A stretch of DNA of 64,000 nt from Ochrobactrum sp. RH2CCR150 (GTDB lineage Bacteria > Pseudomonadota > Alphaproteobacteria > Rhizobiales > Rhizobiaceae): assembly GCA_014138095.1 (NCBI GenBank), contig JACGXE010000020.1:1-64000 (forward strand). The letters run 5' to 3'. A program made the position numbers and the translations under genes. The notes beneath the pieces are model-generated. The model worked only from the letters and a program-made list of their open reading frames with translations. It was not told the DNA's origin and searched no databases. Positions 36,669 through 45,664 of this stretch are shown in pieces (position 1 is the stretch's first letter; every line of letters starts with the position of its first letter).

Positions 36669-38387
36669 ATGACGCTTCTGGACGTAAAAGGCCTTACCGT
36701 CGCCTTTGCCAATCGCGACCGTTACGATACGGCGGTCGAAAACATCGACTTCCAGATCGAGCCGGGCGAGATCGTGGCCCTTGTGGGCGAATCCGGTTCC
36801 GGCAAAAGTGTGACGGCTTCGGCCATCATGGGCTTGCTGCCGCAGCGCAGCACACGGCTTGGCGGCAGCATCCGCTTTGAAGGGCAGGAACTGCTTGATC
36901 TTTCCGAGCGTGCGCTGAACAGCGTGCGCGGCGCAGGCGTCAGCATGATCTTCCAGAACCCGCTGACCTCTCTCGATCCCTCATTCCGGATCGGCCAGCA
37001 GCTTGAAGAAAACCTGCGTTATCGCAAGCAATCGAGCGCCAGTGCCGCGCGGGAAGAAGCGCTCGGCTGGCTGCACAAGGTCGGCATCCGCAATGCGGAG
37101 CGCGTGCTGCGCTCTTTTCCGCATGAATTGAGCGGCGGCATGCGGCAGCGTGTGATGATCACGCTTGCCATCATGAACAATCCGAAGCTGCTGATTGCTG
37201 ACGAGCCGACGACTGCGCTCGATGCCACGATCCAGAAACAGATTCTCGATCTGCTTCTCGATATCAACCGGGAGTTCGGTACGGCGATCCTGATGATCAC
37301 CCATGACTTTGGCGTGGTGTCCTATCTCAGCCAGCGCGTTGCCGTGATGAAGTCCGGCAAGATCGTGGAGCAGGGGCCGACGGCGCAACTGCTGACCGAG
37401 CCGCAGAACGATTATACGCGCCGTCTCATCAATGCGGTGCCGGTCGTTGGTGACCGAATCGCCAATCCGTCTGCATCGCGCCGCATCGGCGTGCCGACCG
37501 CAGCCGGGGCCGATCATGGCGCAGCACATGTGCGTTCCGACGAGGTGGTGCTCAGCCTTGAAGGCATTCACAAGGAGTTCGCCAGCCATTCGGGGTTCTT
37601 CGGCGGCAAGGCAGCGCCTATTCCTGCCGTGCGCGATGCCAATCTCGATGTGCGCCGTGGCGAGATATTCGGTCTCATCGGCGAATCCGGTTCCGGCAAA
37701 TCGACACTGGCGCGCCTTGCGGCCAAGCTTATCCCCGTCACCAGTGGTTCAATTCGCTTTCTGGGAGAGGATATCGGCACGCTGGACGCCGAGGCCAATC
37801 GCCGATTCCGCAGCCGGTTCCAGTTCGTGTTTCAGGACAGCACCGCATCCCTCAATCCGCGCAAGACTGTTGGCGAACAGCTGATCGCCGCGCCGCTGCG
37901 TCTCAAGCTGGTGCAAAGCCGCAAGCAGGCGCTGGAGCAGGCCGCCGAAACGCTGGAGCGCGTGGGGCTCAGAGCGCAACATCTCAATCGTTATCCGCAT
38001 GAGTTCTCCGGGGGACAGCGCCAGCGCATCGGCATTGCCCGTGCGCTGGCCGTCAATCCGGAATTCGTCATTCTCGATGAACCAACATCGGCGCTCGACG
38101 TGTCGATACAGGCGCAGATTCTCAATCTGCTGCTCGATCTCAGAGAGAGCCTGAATCTGACCTATCTCGTCATCGGCCATAACCTGCCGGTTATCGAGTT
38201 TCTCTGCGACCGCGTCGCGGTGATGGAACAAGGCCGGATATTGGAAACCTTCGACGCCGTCGACCTTTTTGCCAGCGGCAAGCACCTATCCACGCGCAAG
38301 CTTATCGAATCCGTTCTGCCCATCCGCCGGGTGCAGCAGCCTGCGGACCAAGGCACGCACCTCAATGCAATACAGGAGTTAGCATGA
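36669..38387 (+). CDS. Fused dual ATP-binding protein of the peptide/nickel-type importer (DppD-DppF fusion)
   Basis: This 572-residue protein joins both ATPases of the importer. The first cassette has Walker A GESGSGKSV, signature LSGGMRQR and ADEPTTALD. The second has GESGSGKST, FSGGQRQR and LDEPTSALD, with the OppF-type QFVFQDSTASLNPR loop between. Each is followed by an oligopeptide-transporter-type C-terminal extension, shortened between the two halves. The ATG at 36669 follows GGAAAG; the open frame starts 31 codons earlier within the permease gene. It overlaps the monooxygenase start by four bases. Confidence 0.92.
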   Translation: MTLLDVKGLTVAFANRDRYDTAVENIDFQIEPGEIVALVGESGSGKSVTASAIMGLLPQRSTRLGGSIRFEGQELLDLSERALNSVRGAGVSMIFQNPLTSLDPSFRIGQQLEENLRYRKQSSASAAREEALGWLHKVGIRNAERVLRSFPHELSGGMRQRVMITLAIMNNPKLLIADEPTTALDATIQKQILDLLLDINREFGTAILMITHDFGVVSYLSQRVAVMKSGKIVEQGPTAQLLTEPQNDYTRRLINAVPVVGDRIANPSASRRIGVPTAAGADHGAAHVRSDEVVLSLEGIHKEFASHSGFFGGKAAPIPAVRDANLDVRRGEIFGLIGESGSGKSTLARLAAKLIPVTSGSIRFLGEDIGTLDAEANRRFRSRFQFVFQDSTASLNPRKTVGEQLIAAPLRLKLVQSRKQALEQAAETLERVGLRAQHLNRYPHEFSGGQRQRIGIARALAVNPEFVILDEPTSALDVSIQAQILNLLLDLRESLNLTYLVIGHNLPVIEFLCDRVAVMEQGRILETFDAVDLFASGKHLSTRKLIESVLPIRRVQQPADQGTHLNAIQELA

Positions 38388-39664
38388 CACAGTCCCAACA
38401 GGTGGCGCTGGAGCCAATCTGGCCGCACGTGCCGGATGCGCAATTCGAGACGCTGGCAGCCCGGTTCCGGCCGATCTTCGCAAAAATCCGCGCCGGTGCG
38501 GTAGAGCGGGATCGCAACCGCATCCTGCCGGTCGAAGAGCTGCAATGGCTGCGCGCTGAAAAGTTCGGCGCGATCCGTGTTCCGCGCGAACATGGCGGCT
38601 ATGGTGCAAGCCTTGTCACGCTTTTCGCGCTGCTGATCGAGCTGGCGGAGGCGGATTCCAATCTTGCTCAGATTTTGCGCGGTCATTTCGGCTTCATCGA
38701 AACACTGCTGCCCGATCCGGCCAACCCCTGGAGCGCACGCTGGCTGACGCTTGCCGGTGATGGTGACTGGTTCTCGCCAGCCCATACGGAGCCGGGAGAT
38801 TCCCGCCACGGCAGCTTTGCAACCGTTGTGACCGATGGCCCGGAAGGCCCTGAAATTAACGGGCGCAAGTTCTATACGACCGGTGCTTATTATGCGGATT
38901 GGATCGGCGTCACTGCGGGGCGAAACGATGCTTGGGTTACAGTCGTCGTTTCCACCAAGGCAGAAGGGCTCACCATCATCGATGACTGGGATGGCTTCGG
39001 TCAGGCGCTGACGGCGAGCGGCACTACCATCTTCGACCATGTGAAGCTCGACGAAGCGGATTTCGTTTCGGCGCTTACACGGGCCGAACATCTGTCGGCT
39101 GTCTATCAGCTGACGCATCTGGCGACACTGTCCGGTATCGGACGCGCAGCTGCGAGCGAGACGGCCACCTATATCGCTGAACGCCGCCGCACCTATGCCC
39201 ATGGCAATGCCGATACGGCGCGGGAAGACCCGCAGATTCTGCAAGTCGTTGGCTCGGTCTTTGCCAAGGTCTACGGCGCCAATGTCGCCACTATAACCGC
39301 GACGGCGACGATTGAGCGGTTCTTCGAAAGACTGCTGAAGGGCGAAGCCACGGAAGACGATCGCGTGCGGCTCGATGTCGAAGTGTTTCAGGCGCAGGTC
39401 GCGACGGCCACCCAGATTCTGGACGCGACGACCTTGCTATTCGGCGGGCTTGGCGCATCGGCGCTCAGCAAGTCGCGCGGTCTGGACCGTCTCTGGCGCA
39501 ATGCGCGGGCGATTTCCTCGCACAATCCGCTGATCTATCGCGAGCGGCAAATCGGCGATTATGTGGTCAATGGCAATGGGCCGCAGAATATCTGGGGCGC
39601 CAGTACTGCAAAGAACACGCAGGCTGGTGAAGAGCGTCAACTAGCAAAGGCGGACGCAGCATGA
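38384..39664 (+). CDS. Flavin-dependent monooxygenase of the acyl-CoA dehydrogenase fold (DszC/SfnC-like)
   Basis: This 426-residue protein has the acyl-CoA dehydrogenase fold (EHGGYGASLVTLFALLIELAEADSN, FYTTGAYYADWIGV). The catalytic-base region is replaced: around NPLIYRERQIGDYVVNG there is no YEGT. That pattern fits the FMNH2- or FADH2-dependent DszC/SfnC/IbaC group, which hydroxylates sulfones, sulfoxides or other xenobiotics using reduced flavin from a separate reductase. It is translationally coupled to the ABC ATPase before it and the luciferase-like enzyme after it (both ATGA). The real substrate is unknown. Confidence 0.82.
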   Translation: MTQSQQVALEPIWPHVPDAQFETLAARFRPIFAKIRAGAVERDRNRILPVEELQWLRAEKFGAIRVPREHGGYGASLVTLFALLIELAEADSNLAQILRGHFGFIETLLPDPANPWSARWLTLAGDGDWFSPAHTEPGDSRHGSFATVVTDGPEGPEINGRKFYTTGAYYADWIGVTAGRNDAWVTVVVSTKAEGLTIIDDWDGFGQALTASGTTIFDHVKLDEADFVSALTRAEHLSAVYQLTHLATLSGIGRAAASETATYIAERRRTYAHGNADTAREDPQILQVVGSVFAKVYGANVATITATATIERFFERLLKGEATEDDRVRLDVEVFQAQVATATQILDATTLLFGGLGASALSKSRGLDRLWRNARAISSHNPLIYRERQIGDYVVNGNGPQNIWGASTAKNTQAGEERQLAKADAA

Positions 39665-41028
39665 AAAAGATCATCTACAACGCCTTCGCGCATGTCACAC
39701 CGAACCACCACAGCCATGGCTATTGGCGGCATCCCAATGGCCGTCATCAGGTGGATTTCAAAAAGCTCCAGCCCTGGATCGAACTTGCACAGGAAGCCGA
39801 ACGCGGCTTCTTCGATGCGGTTTTTCTGGCAGATGTTGCCGGTGTTTACGACAAGTTTCGCGGCGGAAAGGAAACCTCGATCCGCACGGCGATGCAGTTT
39901 CCGAGCCACGATCCGGCAAGTCTCGTTTCGGCGCTGGCCGCCGCCACGAAACATATCGGCTTTGCGGTAACAAGTTCGGTCTTGCAGGAGCATCCTTTCG
40001 GCTTTGCCCGCAAGATGTCGACGCTTGATCACTTCACCGATGGTCGTGTCGCGTGGAACATCGTCACGTCCTATCTCGACAATGCCGCCCGCAATTACGG
40101 TCTGGAAGCGCTGCCGCAGCACGACGACCGCTATGCCTGGGCCGAGGAGTATCTCGAAGTCGTTTACAAGCTGTGGGAAAGCAGCTGGGAAGACGATGCG
40201 CTGCAAGCCGATGCCGAGCGCGAGATTTATGCTGATCCGGCCAAAGTGCACACGATCAATCATGTGGGCGAGCGCTATCGTGTCGAGGGTCCGCATATCG
40301 TCGAGCCGTCACCGCAACGCACGCCCTTCCTGTTTCAGGCAGGGGCATCGGAAGCTGGGCGCGATTTTGCAGCCAAGCATGCTGAAGCGACCTTCATTCC
40401 TGCCCGGACGCCGGAAGGTGCACGGCAGGACATTGAGGATATACGCGCCCGCGCCATCGCCTTTGGCCGCCAGCCGGACGACCTCAAATTCATCGTTTCT
40501 CTGGCGCCGGTGATCGGCGCGACCGAAGAGGAGGCGCATCGCAAGCGCCGTGAGCTGAAGGAATGGTTGAGCATCGAAGCGCTGCAGTCGTTCTGGAGTG
40601 GCGGCATGGGCGTCGATCTCTCTGACATCGATCCGACGCGGCGGCTCGATGAAATTCTGGAGACCAATTATGTGCGTGGCAATGTGCGGGCCTTCATTCA
40701 GGCCGCACCAAGCGGCATCGTCACCTTCGGCGATCTCCTCAAGGAAACCGTGTCGGGCCGTTTTGCGGGTACACCGGAACAGGTGGCAGATGAGATCCAG
40801 CGCTATGTCGATGTGGGTGTCGATGGCTTCAACATTGTCCCGGTGACGACGCTTGGCTGGTGGCCGGAATTCGTGGATGGCGTGGTGCCGGTGCTGCAAC
40901 AGCGCGGCCTGATCCAGACCGAATATCGCGAAGGGACACTGCGCGAAAAGATCAGCGGAAAGAGCGCACGCCTGCCAGCCTATCATACAGGCCGCAACTG
41001 GCCGGTAACGCAAGTCGCCGCCGAATAG
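39661..41028 (+). CDS. Luciferase-like flavin monooxygenase (NtaA/SnaA/DszA family)
   Basis: This 455-residue bacterial luciferase-fold monooxygenase is of the NtaA/SnaA/DszA group. Landmarks: AERGFFDAVFLADVAGVY, the substrate/flavin region VTSSVLQEHPFGFARKMSTLDHFTDGR, the hallmark WNIVTSYLDNAARNYG, QAGASEAGRDFAAKHAE and GTPEQVADEIQRYVDVG. The enzyme uses FMNH2 and oxygen to cleave C-N or C-S bonds or hydroxylate its target. With the DszC-like enzyme it could act in two steps on the imported molecule. No flavin reductase is in the operon. It is the last gene, followed by repeats. Confidence 0.87.
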   Translation: MKKIIYNAFAHVTPNHHSHGYWRHPNGRHQVDFKKLQPWIELAQEAERGFFDAVFLADVAGVYDKFRGGKETSIRTAMQFPSHDPASLVSALAAATKHIGFAVTSSVLQEHPFGFARKMSTLDHFTDGRVAWNIVTSYLDNAARNYGLEALPQHDDRYAWAEEYLEVVYKLWESSWEDDALQADAEREIYADPAKVHTINHVGERYRVEGPHIVEPSPQRTPFLFQAGASEAGRDFAAKHAEATFIPARTPEGARQDIEDIRARAIAFGRQPDDLKFIVSLAPVIGATEEEAHRKRRELKEWLSIEALQSFWSGGMGVDLSDIDPTRRLDEILETNYVRGNVRAFIQAAPSGIVTFGDLLKETVSGRFAGTPEQVADEIQRYVDVGVDGFNIVPVTTLGWWPEFVDGVVPVLQQRGLIQTEYREGTLREKISGKSARLPAYHTGRNWPVTQVAAE

Positions 41029-41029
41029 A

Positions 41030-41083
41030 GCATTTCCAGCAAAAGTGCGAAGCGGTTTTGCGTCCGGAAATGCGTAAAAACAA
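41030..41083. repeat. Short palindromic interspersed repeat, copy A
   Basis: A 54-base element begins GCATTTCCAGCAAAAGTGCG and ends AATGCGTAAAAACAA. It matches the copy between ureB and ureC at 47 of 54 positions. The ends GCATTTCC and GGAAATGC form an 8-base stem. I recognise this kind of element as common between genes in Brucella and related rhizobia; its function is not known to me. Confidence 0.8.
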
Positions 41084-41087
41084 AAAC

Positions 41088-41130
41088 CTAGAGCGGTTCC
41101 GACGATTCCGTCAAACAGGAACCGCTCTAG
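41088..41130. repeat. Palindromic element (13-base stem) in the convergent intergenic region
   Basis: CTAGAGCGGTTCC at 41088-41100 pairs perfectly with GGAACCGCTCTAG at 41118-41130, with a 17-base loop. It directly follows repeat copy A. Hairpins of this sequence occur widely in Brucellaceae intergenic DNA as far as I recall. It may also help end transcription of the monooxygenase operon. Confidence 0.75.
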
Positions 41131-41138
41131 AAATAGCA

Positions 41139-41160
41139 GAGCGCCGATTGGTCGGCGCTC
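41139..41160. terminator. Hairpin between convergent operons
   Basis: GAGCGCCGA at 41139-41147 pairs with TCGGCGCTC at 41152-41160 across a TTGG loop. It lies 12 bases after the stop of the minus-strand isomerase gene. The T-run on that strand is short (TGCTATTTC), so its strength as a terminator is uncertain. Confidence 0.6.
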
Positions 41161-41172
41161 CGATCATGATGC

Positions 41173-41991
41173 TTACCGTGCCAAACCTGCGTCCTGCAGG
41201 AACTTGACCGATGGCATGATCTTGTTTTTGTCGCGCAGCTCAAGGATCAGGCGCGGATTGCTTTCCAGCTGGGCCAGAGCGGCGAAAACGCCATGCCAGC
41301 GGATGGTGCCTTCGCCGATGCCCCAATGACGATCGGCATGGCCATCGGCATCCTGCAGGTGGACATGCTGCAGGCGGTTGCCCGCACGGCGGATGAAATA
41401 ATCGACCGGATGCGCGCCAAGCGAGCCATAGGTGAAATGGGCATGGCCGGTATCGACCGAAACGGCGACCGATGGCGACTGGAAGCTATCTGCCAGCAGG
41501 CAGCGCGCGTCGGTGTCGATGTCCTCGATATTCTCGATCACCAGCGTGCAGCCGATTTCCTCGGCGCGCTTGACGACTGGCGCCAGCGTTTCATGGGCAT
41601 AGTCCACGATCTGCGGGCCGCTTTCCGGGAAATTGTCGATATTATTATAGGTCCAGAAATTATAGGGGCTGTGGATCACCATCTGCGTTGCGCCGATGAA
41701 TTCACAGACCTCCAGTCCCTGAAGATAACGCTCAGTGACGATCTTGCGAATGTCTTCGTCCTGATTGGAAAAGTTGAGACCCCAGAATGGACCGTGAATG
41801 CCAAGACGGCCCTTATAGCCGTCAAGCAGGGTCTTGATGCGGCTTGCTGGTGTCTTCCAGTCGGCTTTCAGGAGAGCAACATGGACAAAGTCCTGTATCT
41901 CCAGATCGCGGTTTTCCGACAGGATGAAATCGAGATTTTCTTCGAGATAAGACAGCGGCACGGCTGCGCCGAGAAGCGGCAGGTCGGACAT
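41173..41991 (-). CDS. Sugar phosphate isomerase/epimerase-like TIM-barrel protein
   Basis: This 272-residue protein is of the AP endonuclease 2/xylose isomerase-like fold. The metal-site pattern is visible: LGIHGPFWGLNFSN, MVIHSPYNFW, the VIENIEDID Glu, VDTGHAHFTYGS, HVHLQDADGHADRHWGIGEG and a final LELRDKN. This array of His, Glu and Asp fits a divalent-metal isomerase or phosphoesterase. The ATG at 41991 follows AGGAAAT; the frame extends ten codons further. It is the last gene of the ABC-GDPD operon, 99 bases after the phosphodiesterase. The substrate is not known; processing of an imported sugar or polyol phosphate is a guess from context. Confidence 0.75.
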   Translation of the reverse strand: MSDLPLLGAAVPLSYLEENLDFILSENRDLEIQDFVHVALLKADWKTPASRIKTLLDGYKGRLGIHGPFWGLNFSNQDEDIRKIVTERYLQGLEVCEFIGATQMVIHSPYNFWTYNNIDNFPESGPQIVDYAHETLAPVVKRAEEIGCTLVIENIEDIDTDARCLLADSFQSPSVAVSVDTGHAHFTYGSLGAHPVDYFIRRAGNRLQHVHLQDADGHADRHWGIGEGTIRWHGVFAALAQLESNPRLILELRDKNKIMPSVKFLQDAGLAR

Positions 41992-42090
41992 AATCAATTT
42001 CCTGGATTGACCGGAAGCCATAGGGATAGAGCGGCCCTGCCTCGCCTCCGGATTGATGTGCAGGCAAAACCGTTGTTCAGGTGATATGTG

Positions 42091-42858
42091 TCAGGCTGCG
42101 GCTTCAGCCAGTGCCAGGCGCGATGCGATCACCAGATCAGGACTGTCGGAGGTGATGTAGGCGACATCGCGCTCCATCCAGCGGTCGATCAATGCGCGAT
42201 CATTAAGCGTCCAGACGCCAAGGCGATCCTTGGGAAACAGCGACGTGATGTGGTCGAATTCGGCTTCAAATAGTTCGTGGTGCACGCCGACATAACGGAC
42301 CAAAGGTTCGACGCTGCGGAAGAAGGTTTCCAGCCCCCCATTGCGCTGCACCCATTGTGCATTGAGCGAAATGAGCCGATCGATTTCCGGCGCGATTTTG
42401 GCGCAATGTTCAACCACGCTGCGGTCGAAGGAGTGCAGCACGACATGGTCGCCAATGTTGCGTGCGCGGATGATTTCCACGGCCTTTTCCACGAGGCCCT
42501 CATAGGGCTTGCCGTCGGAGCCGGATTTGAGTTCGACATAAAGCAGCACGTCCGGCCGTGTGGCGAAGACATCGAGCACTTCCTCGAAGGTGGGGATGTG
42601 ATCGGCAGTAACCGTGCCCTGTTCGTCTTTCAAGCGCACCGAACGACGACCGGCATCGTCGAGCATGCGAACGTCACCGGAACCCGTGGTGGTACGGTCG
42701 AGCGAGGCGTCATGAATGACGAGTATCTGACCGGCATCGGTCAGGTGAAGGTCGAACTCCACGCTGTCGATGTCGAGGTCGAGAACATTGCGAAAGCCGG
42801 TGAGCGAGTTTTCCGCCCACAGGTTGCGAGCGCCACGATGGGCCATGATCTTTTTCAT
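42091..42858 (-). CDS. Glycerophosphodiester phosphodiesterase
   Basis: This 255-residue GDPD-family protein has the N-terminal AHRGARNLWAENSL (catalytic His-Arg and Glu), the metal-binding VEFDLHLTDAGQILVIHDASLDRTT, LYVELKSG, the LHSFDRSVV segment, and VWTLNDRALIDRWMERDVAYITSDSPD near the C-terminus. There is no signal peptide, so it acts in the cytoplasm, hydrolysing glycerophosphodiesters to glycerol 3-phosphate and an alcohol. It lies 11 bases after the ABC permease in the same operon. This suggests that the importer carries a phosphodiester, as UgpQ does for the Ugp system, but here with a peptide-type ABC transporter. Confidence 0.9.
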   Translation of the reverse strand: MKKIMAHRGARNLWAENSLTGFRNVLDLDIDSVEFDLHLTDAGQILVIHDASLDRTTTGSGDVRMLDDAGRRSVRLKDEQGTVTADHIPTFEEVLDVFATRPDVLLYVELKSGSDGKPYEGLVEKAVEIIRARNIGDHVVLHSFDRSVVEHCAKIAPEIDRLISLNAQWVQRNGGLETFFRSVEPLVRYVGVHHELFEAEFDHITSLFPKDRLGVWTLNDRALIDRWMERDVAYITSDSPDLVIASRLALAEAAA

Positions 42859-42869
42859 GTCTTGTGTCC

Positions 42870-43745
42870 TTACTGAACGGTTGGGTCGAGCTTGTCGCGA
42901 AGCCAGTCACCCAGAAGCGAAATGGAGAGGGTGGTCAGAACGATCACCAGTGCCGGAGCCAGCATTATCCACGGCGCACGTGTCAGATATTCGCGCGCAA
43001 AGCCGACCATGTTGCCAAGCGACGATTCCGGCGGCTGAACGCCGAGACCGAGGAAGGAAAGGCCGGATTCCATCAGGATGATTTCCGGAAATGTCAGTGT
43101 CATGGAGACGATCAGCGTCGAGGCGACATTGGGCAGGATATGACGGAAATAGACACGGAACGGTGTTGCCCCCAGCTGCACCACAGCGCTGGCATAGCCT
43201 TGCGCTCCGGCGGAAATGGCAAGTCCGCGCGCGATACGGGCATAACGCTCCCAGCCGTAGAAACCCATCAGGCCGATCAGCAGCGGCATGGAATTGCCGA
43301 AGAAAGCGAGCACCGCGAGCGCCAGCACCATAAAGGGCAGGGCGGCCTGAAAGTCGGCCAGCATCAACACGATGTGCTCGATCCAGCCGCGAAAACGGGC
43401 TGCTAGAAAGCCCAGCAAGGTGCCGAAGACGGCAGAAAGGATCGTTGCGCCAAAGGCAATCACCAGCGAGACGCGAATCGACTGGATCAGACGCGAATAA
43501 ACATCGCGGCCCAACTCATCTGTGCCGAGCCAGTGTCCGGGCGATCCCACCGGGACAAGCCGCGCCATCAGGTCCATCTTGGTGATGGAATAGGGCCGCA
43601 GATAGTCGGCAAAGATCACGACGAACAGCATCAGCGCCAGCCAGAAACAGGCAAAGGCGACGCTCATTGGCATGGTGGTGCGCAGGCGCGTGATGAGCGC
43701 GGGCGCCTTGACGGTGGGGCTTGGGTTAAGAGCGGTATCGGTCAT
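42870..43745 (-). CDS. ABC transporter permease (DppC/OppC type), second importer
   Basis: This 291-residue inner-membrane permease has the family landmarks GHWLGTDELGRDVYSRLIQSIR, a loop SAVVQLGATPFRVYF corresponding to the EAA region, and the C-terminal MESGLSFLGLGVQPPESSLGNM and LGDWLRDKLDP. The ATG at 43745 follows GAGGACAC; the reading frame starts 23 codons earlier within the upstream gene. It is ten bases after the DppB-type gene and 11 bases before the phosphodiesterase gene. Confidence 0.9.
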   Translation of the reverse strand: MTDTALNPSPTVKAPALITRLRTTMPMSVAFACFWLALMLFVVIFADYLRPYSITKMDLMARLVPVGSPGHWLGTDELGRDVYSRLIQSIRVSLVIAFGATILSAVFGTLLGFLAARFRGWIEHIVLMLADFQAALPFMVLALAVLAFFGNSMPLLIGLMGFYGWERYARIARGLAISAGAQGYASAVVQLGATPFRVYFRHILPNVASTLIVSMTLTFPEIILMESGLSFLGLGVQPPESSLGNMVGFAREYLTRAPWIMLAPALVIVLTTLSISLLGDWLRDKLDPTVQ

Positions 43746-43755
43746 TATAGTGTCC

Positions 43756-44682
43756 TCAATGCGCGGCTTTGGCGCGCAGGCGGGGGTCGAGAACGCCGTA
43801 GAGCACATCGACAACGAGATTGGAGATCACCATGCAGCTTGCGATAATCAACAGCAGGCACTGCACCACGGCGAGGTCTCGATTGGCGACAGACACCACC
43901 AGAAGTCGGCCAATGCCGGGCCATGAGAAGATGGTTTCGACGACCACCGCCCCGGCAATCAATGCGCCGACCATGAAGCCGACGATGGTGACAATCGGCA
44001 CGGAGGCGTTGGGCAAAGTGTGTTTCCACACCACATCGTTCCAGCTGATGCCCTTGGCTGATGCCGTGCGGATGTAAGGCTGCCCCAGCACTTCGATCAT
44101 GGCCGAGCGCGAGAAGCGCGCGAGAATGGCAGTGCCGCCAATCGCGATGGTGAGGGTCGGCAGAATGCCATGGACCCACGTATCGCTGCCGCCGGATGGA
44201 AGCACGCCAAGCTGTACCGAAAAGATCAGCACCAGCACCAGACCGAGCACGAAAGACGGCACGGTGAAGCCGAGGATCGACAGGGTGATGACGCCGCGGT
44301 CAGCGATGCCCTGACGATGCAGCGCCGCATAGACGCCTGCCGGAATGCCGAGGCAAAGTTTGATGATGAGCGCTGGAATGGTGATCTGAAGTGTGGCGGG
44401 CACACGTTGCAGCACCAGATCGATAGCCGGCGCCTTGTCGCGCATCGAGATGCCGAAATCGAAGCTCAATATGCCTTTGAGATAGGACAGATATTGCAGC
44501 CAGATGGGGTCATCAAGGCCCCACGCCTTGCGGAAGGCATCGATGGATTCCTGTGGCGCATCGGGGCCGAGCATGATCTGCGCCGGGTCACCGGACATGC
44601 GCAGCACCACGAAGGCAAAGGTCATCACCAGAAAGACGGTGATCAGCGCGCGGAAAAGACGGGAGGCTATGAAGGTGATCAT
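43756..44682 (-). CDS. ABC transporter permease (DppB/OppB type), second importer
   Basis: This is a 308-residue permease. It begins ITFIASRLFRALITVFLVMTF, followed by the periplasmic LRMSGDPAQIMLGPDAPQE and WGLDDPIWLQYLSYLKG. An EAA-like loop QPYIRTASAKGISWNDV and a C-terminal VVETIFSWPGIGRLLVVSV and VLDPRLRAK are present. The ATG at 44682 follows GAGGCACCC; the open frame extends 57 codons upstream into the ATPase gene and is not used. It is seven bases after that ATPase gene. Confidence 0.9.
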   Translation of the reverse strand: MITFIASRLFRALITVFLVMTFAFVVLRMSGDPAQIMLGPDAPQESIDAFRKAWGLDDPIWLQYLSYLKGILSFDFGISMRDKAPAIDLVLQRVPATLQITIPALIIKLCLGIPAGVYAALHRQGIADRGVITLSILGFTVPSFVLGLVLVLIFSVQLGVLPSGGSDTWVHGILPTLTIAIGGTAILARFSRSAMIEVLGQPYIRTASAKGISWNDVVWKHTLPNASVPIVTIVGFMVGALIAGAVVVETIFSWPGIGRLLVVSVANRDLAVVQCLLLIIASCMVISNLVVDVLYGVLDPRLRAKAAH

Positions 44683-44689
44683 GGGTGCC

Positions 44690-45664
44690 TCACGCAGCGC
44701 TTTTTGCTGGCTCAACGAAGTGACAAGCCGTGCGCCGGTCAAAGCCGGTTGATTCCAGATCGGGCATCGTCGTCGGGCATTGAAAGCCCGCCACCGGACA
44801 CCGGGGGTGAAACACACAACCGCTCGGGCGGTTTGCGGGGTTTGGCGGTTCACCCTTGAGGATCATGCGCTGGTTGAATTTCTTGCCCGGTATGGGAACG
44901 GAAGATACCAATGCCTTTGTATAGGGGTGCTGGGGCGTTTCGAAGATCACGCCGGAGCTTGCTTCTTCGACGATCTTGCCGAGATACATGACGGCGACGC
45001 GGTCGCAGATATTGCGCACGACTTTCAAGTCGTGGCTGATGAACACCATGGCGATGCCGTGTTTTTCCTGAAGGTCGCGCAGGAGATTGACCACCTGCGC
45101 CTGAATCGAAACATCGAGCGCGGAAACCGGTTCGTCGCAGACAAGCAGCCTTGGGCTGGTCGCGAGAGCGCGGGCAATGATAACGCGCTGGCGCTGGCCG
45201 CCGGACAATTCATGCGGATAGCGCTGGCCCTGATCGCAGCGCAGCCCGACAGATTGCATCAGCTCGCCGACACGTTCCTTCAGTTCCGCGCCCGAAGCTA
45301 TCCCATGAATTTGCAGCGGCTCGCCGATCTGTGCCGCTATCGGCAGGCGGCGATCCAGCGCCGCCAGCGGGTCCTGAAAGACGAGTTGCATCTGCGCCCG
45401 CAGCTTGCGCCAGCCGGCTGTGTGGCGGCGTGGCAGTGGCTTGCCGTCGAACAGAACCTCGCCTTCGGTGGCGTCGTCTATGCCAAGCAGCATGCGTCCG
45501 AGCGTGGATTTGCCACAGCCGGATTCACCGACGATACCCAGCGTCTCGCCGGGCTGAACGCGCAGGCTGACGCCATCCACCGCCTTGACCGGATCGGCTT
45601 TCTTGAAGAGCCCGTCGCTTCGGTAAACCCGTACCAGATTGTTTGCTTCAAGCAGGAAACTCAT
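44690..45664 (-). CDS. ABC transporter ATP-binding protein (DppF/OppF type)
   Basis: This is a 324-residue ATPase with Walker [10 protein letters not shown], the OppF-type [13 protein letters not shown] loop, signature LSGGQRQR and [11 protein letters not shown]-terminal oligopeptide-transporter extension has [19 protein letters not shown], a Cys-rich segment seen in OppF/DppF homologues that may bind an iron-sulfur cluster. Its start overlaps the stop of the other ATPase by four bases. Confidence 0.93.
   Translation of the reverse strand: MSFLLEANNLVRVYRSDGLFKKADPVKAVDGVSLRVQPGETLGIVGESGCGKSTLGRMLLGIDDATEGEVLFDGKPLPRRHTAGWRKLRAQMQLVFQDPLAALDRRLPIAAQIGEPLQIHGIASGAELKERVGELMQSVGLRCDQGQRYPHELSGGQRQRVIIARALATSPRLLVCDEPVSALDVSIQAQVVNLLRDLQEKHGIAMVFISHDLKVVRNICDRVAVMYLGKIVEEASSGVIFETPQHPYTKALVSSVPIPGKKFNQRMILKGEPPNPANRPSGCVFHPRCPVAGFQCPTTMPDLESTGFDRRTACHFVEPAKSAA

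Noticed and set aside
38384..39664. Reading the ABC-linked protein as a beta-oxidation acyl-CoA dehydrogenase
   Set aside because: The catalytic-base motif is missing and the neighbour is a luciferase-like monooxygenase, so a DszC/SfnC-type monooxygenase is the better reading.
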